Notes under the pieces: generated by a model | Seen by the model: only the letters and a program-made list of their open reading frames with translations | What the model was told of the DNA's origin: nothing | The model's database searches: none | Shown here: piece by piece, positions 46,103 to 55,566 of the stretch | Numbering within the stretch: position 1 is the first letter of the stretch | How the letters are laid out: every line of letters starts with the position of its first letter | DNA from: Symbiodinium sp. CCMP2592 | Taxonomy: Eukaryota; Sar; Dinophyceae; Suessiales; Symbiodiniaceae | Length of the DNA stretch: 64,000 nucleotides | Assembly: GCA_905221615.1 (NCBI GenBank) | Contig: CAJNDT010004702.1 | Span: 346,127 to 410,126, forward strand | Reading direction: 5' to 3' | Translations under genes and position numbers: made by a program

Positions 46103-48885
46103 ATGGGGGATTGGGAGAAGAAGGAGGCGACCAAGAAGGGCTCAAGTGGCCTTGCTTGGTGCGTGCCGTGCCTCATGCTGGCGGCGCTTCTCGCCGGATT
46201 GGGTGCCCTGGCTTCTGTCTACTTTGCAAGGTGTTTCTGATCTTCGCTTGTTTGGTCTCCTTGGCGAAGGCTGAACAATCCAAAACGCACTGTGACAGGC
46301 CTTTTGTGGTGGTTCTTCTCGCATCGCACGCCTGTGGGCGCAGACGACATCGAGCCCACTTTGAACTGCTACGAAGGATACCATGACTGGAAGAACCTCT
46401 GGACTCCGGAGAAGCAAGCCGCCTGTTGCGATCAGTACGGTCGTGCGTGCCCCCATTACCATGTGGAGCGTGACGTGATTCACAAGGAAGTGCCCTATCC
46501 TGTTTCCTCGCCAACGCACTACCACTACGTTTCCGTCCCCGTCCCTTCCCCAAGCCACGTTGTCTACAAGACCCGTTACATCCCGCCGGCACCAGTCGTG
46601 CACCACTTTGCCTACAATTGCCATGCCGGCTACTCGAACTGGTACTTCGGCTGGTCGGACCATAAGAAGGGATGGTGCTGCACTCACGAGCATCGTGGGT
46701 GCCCCGGCACCTGGCATGGAAGCTACCACCTGAACATGCACGTGATGCACGGCATTGGCCATGCTCAGGGGCACATCTATGACTGCGACGCCGGATTCTC
46801 CAACTGGATGCAGGGCTGGTCGGACTCCAAGAAGGATTGGTGCTGCTCGCATGAGCAGAAGGGCTGCGTCAAGTACCACTGCACCGGGGAAGTGCCTTGG
46901 ACTTTTTGCGTCCTGATCGAGCGGCTTTTGTCCCGCTTCGGCTGCTCTTGGCTGATGTGCCTGCCTCAGGAGCATACCTGGCATGCGGCCAAGTCGGAGT
47001 GGTGCCTTGACTGCGGCTAGGACGGCCCTCGCACACAACCTCGCGCTCGTGCGCAGACGCTCTGGGAGGTGCTGCGCGCACTTCCAGAAGGGCTGCCCCC
47101 ATACGACGATGTCTCCGATGAAGTGCGAGACGCCCTGCGAGATCCACGGCCTGCCCCTGCACTGTTTTTCAGTGATGCGCCTGAAAACATGGAACCCGAG
47201 TTTTGCCAGGAGAGACAGACACGTGCATGAACCGCATCCATTGGACTCGTGACCACGTCTTCGGAGACAAGGACTGACCGGCATTCCGTAGCTGCAGGGC
47301 ACGTGCTTCTGATCCTTGCTCGCTGCGAGGAAGACAAGTGCGCTCTTGCCTACAGCAAGGTGCAGGTGGAGTGCGACGTGTGCCGATCTTGCTCCATCGA
47401 GGCCCGCGTAGTGGCACGGCTTCTGGTACTCGTGTCTTTCAGCAGCACGTGCATAGCACATCATCTGGCAGACAAACCAGTTTTGGGGGTCTAAGGCACC
47501 AGTTGTGGTGTCTAATGACAGACCGGAAGCATTGCACCCGAAACGGCTTCCGAAAGCAGATCTGGCAGACCTGTCCATGCATTCGTGCATGTTGGTGCGC
47601 TTGGAACAGGAGGCGGGCTGTGAAGTGCACATGTCGGGCTCACTACCCTTCGACTGCAATGCGGCCATCAACAACTTCTTCAGGGTCGCCTGGCCTGTGA
47701 CTGGTGCACCGAGTGTGCGTGGGTTATGGGAGTGTAGGAGACGGTCGTCCCCCCTTCCGTGCCACGGCAGACGGTTGTGAGGCTTGGTCCCCGGAGAAGA
47801 AGCACTGGTGCTGCACCAAGCAGGGAAAGGGCTGCGAGGGCCACCACCCACCCTCGGTCGATGCCGGGTATGGCATGGCCTGGAAGCACGTCCAGGCGGC
47901 TGTTCGTTGATGCAGGGTTGACTCTGTGCTGCATCGCATGCTGGTGGCTGGGCTGGTGGCAGGTGAACGGCTACTGGACGTGGACGGCCGTGCACGGCCA
48001 CGGCCACGCCAGCCTGCCCTACGACTGCCATGCCGGCATGGCCAACTGGCACACCGGCTGGTCTCCGGGCAAGAAGGCCTGGTGCTCGAGAGGCTCAGAA
48101 ACTCAGAGGCTTGAGACACACGGAGCCGTGAGACTCGCACTGCAGGGCTGGTGCTGCACCAACCAGCAGCTGGGCTGCGAAGGCGGAGCCGCCGGAGGTG
48201 CCGGAGGAGCCGTGGCAGGCGCCCCGAAGATAACTGAACTTCGGATCGTACGGGGCTTGAGACAGCTCTCCCGAAGTGGATCCCTGTCAATACTTGGCCG
48301 GCGCAAGGGCCTGCACCGCAGAGGGATGAACGCATTATTCCGCGATGCAGCATCCCTTGGTGTCAGGAGGCAGCGTCGTCGTCCACCACGTCGTCCACCA
48401 CGGTGGTGGCTTTTACAGCGCGGGCCCCAGCCGAGTTGCGGAGAGGTCCGTGGCGGCGTCTGTCGTGTTGCTGAGACCACGCGCATCCCCCGTCCGCTGC
48501 GGGCAGCGGCATGATGTGGAGCTGGAGCACCGCCGGAGGTCGGCACGGTCGGCACACCGCACACCGCAGGCAGTCGGCAGGCGTTCCTTCGCTTCGCATC
48601 GCCAGGCGGAGGCGGACATTGGGTGCAAGTCGGCACGCACGGGCACCTGCCCTTCGACTGCTTGGCACCTCGCCTCAGAACTGCAAAGCGCTGGTCTGCG
48701 AACGCTCTCGCCCTGCGCCGCACCGAGGCTGGCGTCGCCAACTGGCAAGCGGGCTGGTCCCATCCCAAGCAGGCGCCTTCGGCTGCGCATCTGCGGGTGT
48801 GCCTGTGGGGCTCAGCGACGATCAAGTCGCGACCCTTCAGCCGCAGGTCTGGTGCTGCAACCACTTCGGCAACTCCTGCGCCTGA
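46103..48885 (+). CDS. Membrane-anchored Cys/Trp-module protein (gene D), tandem paralogue of gene C
   Basis: The N-terminus MGDWEKKEATKKGSSG is followed by a membrane segment (CLMLAALLAGLGALASVYFA). The first large exon, about 46290-46890, carries three complete C-x18-CC-x6-C modules without introns (TGC at 46367, 46619 and 46794), separated by His/Pro/Val linkers. Later modules are split: SEW|CCAHFQKGC (intron 47001-47068, GT), DCNAAINNFFR|AWSPEKKHWCC (47685-47781, GT), DCHAGMANWHTGWSPGKK|GWCC (48077-48145, GC), and DCL|AGVANWQAGWSHPKQ|VWCCNHFGNSCA (48665-48727 and 48773-48846, both GC) with TGA at 48885. In the last three, splicing restores exactly 18 residues between the first Cys and the Cys pair. 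The junction of the N-terminal exon to the 46.3 kb exon, and exons in 47.1-47.6 and 48.2-48.6 kb, are unresolved. The subcellular role is unknown; extracellular or cell-covering is a guess. Confidence 0.72.
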
Positions 48886-49435
48886 GAGCCAGCCAGCAGG
48901 ATGTAACGCGAGAGCATACGAGAGCAAATGGACAAACTGAGCCATCTCGGAGATTTTCCATCCAGCTGCATCATGTGGCTGGGCTGAGATGCATCTCAGC
49001 AAGGACACCTTTTTCATTCGGCATCTTAGGTGCTGTCCCTCGATGAAAGACCTGCAGCAAGCTGCAGGCGCTGTCTGCCAGTGCGAAGCACTGCTGCGCC
49101 TTGTTAAGCTGGGTCCGGCAACGTCCTTCAGCAACAAAATTTTTGCTTGATAGCAGAAACAGCCACCCAGTGGGATTGGCCGTTGTCGCACCATGTATTC
49201 GCACTCAGCGGCTGGCACCGCCCATTTAGGACTTGACTCCTCGGCATCTGTACCGGGAAGCTGTCACATCGAGCGGTGCTGGAAGCGTCCTTTGATCTGT
49301 GTAGCTCAACTTCACGTGCTGTCTTGAGACATGGAGTTGCTGCGAACAAACAATCGGCTACGCGAAGTGAAACAGCTGGCACAATGTGTGCACACGCTAG
49401 AGTCAGGACGGTGGACCGGACCCATGGCAATTGGC

Positions 49436-49602
49436 TCTCTGTGCATTGGGTCTCTGTGTATTGGGTCTCTGTGTAATGTATTGGGACTCTGTGTATTGGG
49501 TCTCTGTATATTCACTCTGTGTATTGGCTCTCTGTGTATTGGGTCTCTGTGTATTGGGTCTCTGTGTATTGGCTCTCTGTGTATTGGGTCTGTGTTGGGT
49601 CA
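49436..49602. repeat. 15-bp minisatellite TCTCTGTGTATTGGG
   Basis: About ten copies, some shortened. In one frame it gives Gly-Ser-Leu-Cys-Ile pentapeptides purely as a consequence of the 15-base unit. Confidence 0.9.
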
Positions 49603-49739
49603 GAGGGCTCCGCACGGAAGAACCAGGGAAGAACCCTTCGCGATGCTTTCGGGAAAAAACTTGCGCGCCGCCGTGCGCGGGGCCACTCGTGGCCACTCGA
49701 GCTGCGGGGCCACCCCTCGCGACACTTCTGTTCCCGGCC

Positions 49740-50090
49740 ACTTGCGGCCACTTGGGTCAAGCGGCCCAAGTGGCCCAAGTGACCCAAGTGGTTAGGCCTG
49801 CCCGCGTCCGAGGAATACGAAAAGTGGAGGCCAGCGTGCGTTCGTCGCGCACGGAGCTCGTTCTGGTTTCCAGAACGAGCTCCGTGCACGACTAAACGGT
49901 GTTTTTGGGCCCTCAGGTCGTGGCGAGTCCGGGCCGGGCATCGGCTTCTTGGGTTTTTACAGCCCTGAAAACCTAAAAAAGCGGAGGCTAAATGGCCCTT
50001 GCGGCCATTTGAACCAAGTGACCCATGTGACCCAAGTGGCCTGCAGTTCTGATTGCGAACCCGGATTCCCAAGTGACCCAAGTGGCTTCC
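49740..50090. repeat. Dispersed CCAAGTG(A/G)CC short repeats
   Basis: CCAAGTGGCC, CCAAGTGACC and CCATGTGACC occur in clusters at 49745-49795 and 50015-50090, next to Gly/Arg-like GC-rich sequence. Confidence 0.75.
49849..49887. repeat. Perfect inverted repeat, 18-bp arms with 3-base loop
   Basis: Arm GCACGGAGCTCGTTCTGG at 49849-49866, loop TTT, complementary arm at 49870-49887. It could form a strong hairpin in RNA or a cruciform in DNA. No T run follows, so it does not resemble a simple terminator. Confidence 0.9.
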
Positions 50091-52127
50091 ATCGCTGATT
50101 GGTTCCCGAATCCTCTTGCACTCTTCCGCGTCGTGCGTGCACTTGCGCCCTGAAAATTTTGACATGCCAGTTGCATGATGGAATAGCATTGCCGAGCATT
50201 TTTCGGTTTGCATTCGGCACGTCCCAGCTCAGCAGCGGGTCAGCTCAATAGCAAAGTGACCTTTCGCGATTTACAAGGATCATTACTTGATGCTTGCGCA
50301 CGCCTTGCAGCTTCAACCAGTGCCGCCACTCGAGCCATGTTGTCGACGGAAGCGGCCGCTCCCTTTGCAGAGGCAATCGGCTTTGTTCGATAGAGGGTGA
50401 TTTTTTCTGTGCGCTTGGGTCCGAATAGAACACACTTCCCTTGCCTGCCTTCAGGCCTAGCTGGCCGACGTGATGGCGCGGCTGGCCGAGCTAAAGTGGC
50501 TTCGGTCAAACAGACAGAAGACTGCCTGTCAAGAAGCAAGGTATTCTTCATGCATGACCCGACTCCCAGCACATGGCCCTAAGAAGGATGCTCGAGTGGG
50601 TAAAAGATGCTGTTTTGCACAGTGGCACACCCTGGTCGCGTCCATATCCTCCAAGTGACCGAGGTGGGGACTACGGCAGGAAGTCCACCGAGGTGCCTGG
50701 CGGATTGAGCGAGTTGGAGCAGCTGCCCCAAAGCATCCCAAAGCTCGTGCTGCTTGAGGCAAGCTGGCCACTGGTGGTAAGAAGTCCCTCCAGCTGCTTG
50801 CCTTCCTCTTCTATGGGAACAGTCCTGAGAACTCAGTTTCTGCAATCCCCACTGCCAGTGCAGCTTGGGTCTGTGTAGCAAACTGGTGCTGGTCCTCGGC
50901 GGCACCGCTGAGGTGCACGCGGCGGCAGGCGCAAGCCAGGCTTCGGAATGCTATCTCCATCCTTGCTGCGCAACAACCTTTGGCCTCAGCATGCTCATGA
51001 GGACATCCTGTCGGTTATGCCCCAACGTGATGGCCGTTCACTTGCGTCCACGGGCAAGCAGCGGTTGTTTTATTCGGGCCACTTGCTTGTGCTTCTGGCT
51101 TGTGGACAAGGTGCCAGGCGTTTGGATATCCTGACCCGGCCTGATCCGTGATGGAGCTGAGCCGGGCTTCCAAGGCCAAGATATATGCCGCAGATCCCAG
51201 CCCCATGCCTGCAGTCATGAATTCGGAGCCGGCACCCTGGCTACACACGATGCTGCATCCCCTCGGAAGCAGGCTCACCCCTCGTGACATACCCTACGTG
51301 CCCAGATCATTCGCGATTGCGGGAGTGGTGTGCTGAACAGACTTGCTGCTGGGACCACAGCTTCGCAGGTACCGTAGCACTACGTTTTGAGACCAGGAAG
51401 GCACACGAATGGGATAGCAGTCCAGCGTCTGGACAAGCACATGCTGGTTTGTTGTGTTTGTAAGACAAAGTAGGCAGACTGGACTAGCTTTGCCCCTTGA
51501 GCCTTGACGTTGCATGCAGCGTCTCCGAGCCACAGGTTCTTCATACATGTCGATGCTCTTTCAGGATGCAAGACTGACAAAACCTCGTCATGGTCGGCCA
51601 GTGCGCTCTACTTGTGCATGCCAGAGAGTGCTGAAACAAAAAGGGATGGGCCGACACCGGCACATGAAATTACCCAATTACCCTCGTGCGAATGCCAGAA
51701 GCCGACGTGGAAAGTCCTGAACCCCCCTCCCCGCCAGTGCGCAAGAAGGCCAGAGATACCTTTAGGACAATTGAAGGGGGGGGGTTCAGCTGAGAGGTCA
51801 TGAAATTGTGCCCATCCGGTGGTTGGTTGAAGAAACGCAGGTGGAGCTTGTTGTGTGCACCTTTGTCAGATGCAGTGCTGCCGAGCATGGGCAAGCACAG
51901 TTTAGCGCTGAACGGCTGAACGCCCCCCGGTGCAAAAATCCCAGCATTTAGGCGGCCGCGTTGATGTTGTTCTTGGCTCAGGCATCAGAGAGCGAACAAG
52001 TATCATGTGCTGATTGTCACTCCGTATCCAGGCGAGCACTGCATGATAGTGATATATAGTGATAGTGGCGACTAATTCTGTATTCGCAGAGGGCGGTTGT
52101 TGCTGTACAGTGCTTTCACACGGCGCC

Positions 52128-53085
52128 ATGGCAGAGGAGGACGAGGATCCTTTGACTCCCCCTGACCCCGAGCAAGGCCCCAGCAAGCTCGACAAGGTGT
52201 GGTTCTCAGTCTGTTTGACCTTGTGCGTCTCTATGAGCTGGTACCGCCTCCAAGCCCCTATAGGCCTCCCAAGGAGTAGCGCACGCTGTTTGATCACGAA
52301 GCGTGTTCTGGTCACCGAACAAGAAGCCATCAGCTGCGAGCCAGCAAACCAGCATGCAAACGAGAGAGCAAGCAAGCACATAAGTAGCAAGCAGGTGTGG
52401 AATCTGACAAATTAGACATTAGAGGCAGATGGTGGGTACTCTGACTTGCTTGCAGGTGCTGATGCAGTATGTCAAGGAAAAAGACGAGCAAGATTGCTCA
52501 TGGGAAGAAGGTTTGGATATGAAGTCGCAAGGGAAAGAAGATTCGGCTTCCGAGGAGGGCCATGCTGCCGGCACAGTACAAGATGTGCGCAGAAAACGAT
52601 CGAAAAGAAAGAAACGGAAGGCCTCGACGTCGATTGACAAAAGCAAAGGCCTCGACCTTTTTGCAGACAGCTTTGCCAACGACGCCAAATCTGCAGTGCG
52701 GACTTTTCTCACCAGATACGTTGCAAGACAGCTGACCCGAGAAGATTACTGGTGTGAGTGTCAGGAAGTGGAGGCTGGCAAGTTCATTGCAAAGCTACAT
52801 GCACCTTGCTATCGTGAGCGGGTCACCTATGATGGCAACATATGTGACTCGCAGAAAGAAGCTGAGAAGTCGGCTGCAGAGACGTTTCGGAACGATACGG
52901 AAGCGCAGGAATCAGCTGCTGCATTGCCGGCGTCATTGAGTAGCATTCGGTATGCGACCAAAGCAGACAAGGCCAAGATGTCCATCCTTCGCACTCATGG
53001 GCGATTCCTTCGTGACGAAAGCTGGCACCTGTACAATCTTCAGAGGGACGAAGGCTGCAAAATGCAGGTCTGGGACGGTGCATGA
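52128..53085 (+). CDS. Small protein with a dsRNA-binding-like segment (gene E)
   Basis: Two exons, 232 residues. Exon 1 (52128-52196) begins with ATG in a GGCGCCATGG context and encodes MAEEDEDPLTPPDPEQGPSK; a 259-bp GT-AG intron (52197-52455) follows. Exon 2 (52456-53085) opens VLMQYVKEKDEQ and ends in TGA. Residues about 60-80 form a strongly basic stretch (DVRRKRSKRKKRKASTS), a likely nuclear or RNA-contact segment. Residues about 95-160 (AVRTFLTRYVARQLTREDYW; GKFIAKLHAPCYRERVTYDG; DSQKEAEKSAAETF) follow the alpha-beta-beta-beta-alpha order of a dsRNA-binding motif, with the typical K-x-A-E-x-x-A-A last helix. The C-terminal ~50 residues are unassigned. RNA binding is inferred; the motif is divergent. 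Confidence 0.72.
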
Positions 53086-54880
53086 CAGACGAAATGCTGC
53101 AAAATCGACTGCATTTGCATTCTTTAAGTGGCATGGCGCACGTGTGTACTTGCTAATTACGCACTGAATGGACGGAAGTCTTGCATGACTAATGCACGTG
53201 TGGCCCTTGTTGCAACCAGAATTGTCTAGGTAGCATGCCAACAATTCCAAGGCTGTCACGAATCCAGGCGGTATTGTATTTCATACTCGGTACTGCTTCC
53301 GAGAAATATTGACAGCTGCCCTTGCATCCTGGCAACCCTACACCGCACGCAAAGTTCTAAGGACTCCGGACCCGAGACGCGAGAAAGTTCAGCACCGTGC
53401 CCTAGGCCATAGTCGAAGGCAGCACGGGTGTTTGGGCTGATCGCATGCCAACTGTTTGCTTCTCGGCTCTCCGTGTGACGTAGACTGTGATGCTGAGCCA
53501 GAATAGCCTTAAAGCTCGTGTGCCGGGCTGCGGCCAAATAGTTGATGATCGGCATTCATGGCGCAAGCCGCGAAGGCATAAGACATGCGATGGGCTCACC
53601 GGGAGCCCTACAACCTCCCGAGGCCATATGCACGTCAAGACGTGCTTGAACAGAGCCCCTGTCAGCCTTAGAAGCCCTGAAGCCGCAATGAATCTCTGAA
53701 GTCATAAAGGTCAGTTTAGCCAAACCTCGGTGCTGCGCATGGCACCAGTATTCATGTTGCCTTCCGAGCTGTCGCTACGTGCAGGGCACAAGTTCACGTC
53801 ACCACATGGCTAGTCGATGGCAGTCATGCTGGAGGCTAGGGCTGCAGCTCGTCACTAAAAAATACACCTTGTGGTTTCCAGGTAGCAAGTCCTTCAAACG
53901 CTTTCGGCATGCTGTCGGCTAAAGATAGCACAGCGCAGATGCAGAGTCACTGGATCATCACAGCCTTGACCAAAGCAGTTTGTCAGGTTTGGATGGTTGG
54001 GTCCTTGGCTTTGACTTCGCAGGAAGCAAGGAGATACTGGCATGCTCAACTTGGTGTCTGCAGTTTGAAGGTTCAAGAGTCACTGCAGGGTGGTCATGCA
54101 GTTGGGCCTCTCCGGGATTGATTGAAGATACAGCTTGTTTTGCGCACGGTTGTAACAGCTTGCGAGCACGGGCAAGCGCAGGTGAGCGAAGTCTGTTGCC
54201 ATGCCATTTTGTTCTCGCGAACTCGATCCGGTTTGCTCTTGCCATACCATGGCTGGCAGAACGGCCCGGCGCGATCGAAGCCAGCAAGATCGTAAGAAGC
54301 TTGTTGAACCCTATTCCGTCTACGGCTCGAAGTGGCATCACATGTTCATCATCTGTTTTCAAGCAGAATGCTTGCACAGTTTGTCTTGGAGCGCCTTTCT
54401 CTAGACAGAGCGGCATTGCACCACCTGCTACAGGATCCCTTGCCCAAAGCCGGGAAGCGGCCGTCGTCTTATGATCCTCAGACGCTGCTGGTCCGCGAAG
54501 TTATGCCTAAGACCTAAGATTCTGTTTGCCCCGACCCAGAGGATGAACAGCCTGAGTGCAATCCAAAAGCACCGACTTCATGGCATAAGCCCTGCGCCGA
54601 AGACAAGGGGCCGAGCTCTCTCATCCTTACTTGTGCCTGAAGGAAGAGTACTGGGTTTGGATTAGTCAGTGGACCGAGGCTTCCGGATTTGTGGGTTCGC
54701 AGGTGGCAGGCCTAAGCTCATGTTGGGTTTTGTTCCAGGCACCGGATTTCTGGTCCGCTAGGTTGGTATTCTTGGATGCCAAGCCCAAGTTGTCAAATTC
54801 GACCATGATACCTTGATCGGACGATAGGGATGTTGGTAAATTATCGCGCATGTCATATGCTACGCCAAGCCCGACTGCTG
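53086..54880. other. Spacer between gene E and the LTR retrotransposon
   Basis: No supportable gene. Frames at 54201-54404 and 54332-54517 (LAQFVLERLSLDRAALHHLL) overlap each other and have no recognisable domain. Confidence 0.3.
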
Positions 54881-55328
54881 TAGCTGCACGCCCTTAGTGC
54901 CCTTTGTAAGTTCGCAAAGTATAGCTTTCTATTGATCTCGAAGTGGGAATGACACCAATGTCAGCGGTCTAGTCTAGTCTCCAGAACCGGCTTGGTACCA
55001 GAGTGCAGTTTCGATGCTCAAGAAAAATGCGGTATAAAGCATTACGTGTCTTGCCGGAAAAGTAGGTTCTTCCAGTCAGAGCAGATGCCCTCGCAAAGCA
55101 TGAAGCCCAGGCCGGTGACCCAAGCGTGTGTGAGTCTGCCCGCTCTGCTGTTGATCTAACAGATAGTTCAATTTTCCCTCATGCCCATTTACATACAGGA
55201 ATCCAGTGTTTCACCGCAGGTCAAACGTAGGCTCAAGACAGCCCGACAGCGGAGCGTCAAGTGAGAAAAGAATCCAAGCTCGCGCCGTGGTTGTAACAAG
55301 GACACTGGTTTAAGGGTTTAAACTTTCA
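54881..55328 (+). repeat. Probable 3' part of the 5' LTR of the copia element (left edge not defined)
   Basis: The LTR end is placed at the CA dinucleotide 55327-55328 because a tRNA-type primer binding site starts at the next base. A TATAAA hexamer at 55033-55038 could be its core promoter. The second LTR is outside the window, so the left edge (given here arbitrarily) and the target-site duplication cannot be checked. Confidence 0.35.
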
Positions 55329-55340
55329 TGGTAGCGGAGC
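55329..55340 (+). promoter_or_regulatory. Candidate primer binding site for minus-strand synthesis
   Basis: TGGTAGCGGAGC resembles the initiator-Met tRNA-complementary site common in Ty1/copia elements (TGG followed by TA and a purine-rich stretch) and lies directly after a CA, where an LTR should end, 227 bp in front of the gag ATG. Confidence 0.5.
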
Positions 55341-55566
55341 TGTTGGCAAAGGCCAGCAGCTGATCAAGCAAAGATCCAGGGAAGCCAGCCACGAGCTGGA
55401 AAAGGTGAAAAGTGTGGAACAGGAAGTTACGGTTTACCAAGAGCATCCTGTCGGAGAATAGCGAGGAGTTACGGCTAAGCCAAGAGCACCTTGCAAAGTC
55501 GGAGAAAAGCGTGGAAGTGAAAGACCTTGAGCCAGATATACAAGGACCTGCCAAAGTGTTGGAAAG

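Larger units (their letters stand above)
48886..52127. other. 3.2 kb spacer with minisatellites and no firm gene
   Basis: Holds the repeats listed at 49.4-50.1 kb. A frame at 50948-51151 (RNNLWPQHAHEDILS; KQRLFYSGHLLVLLACGQG) and one at 51565-51720 read somewhat like coding sequence but show no domain and no convincing exon joins. Confidence 0.35.

Noticed and set aside
46142-48052. 636-codon open frame on the minus strand
   Set aside because: It lies opposite the three intronless modules and other exons of gene D, has no recognisable motif, and the + strand modules keep exact Cys spacing. It is a shadow of GC-rich coding sequence.
48103-49218. 371-codon minus-strand frame
   Set aside because: Antisense to the final exons of gene D and the following spacer; no domain or splice pattern.
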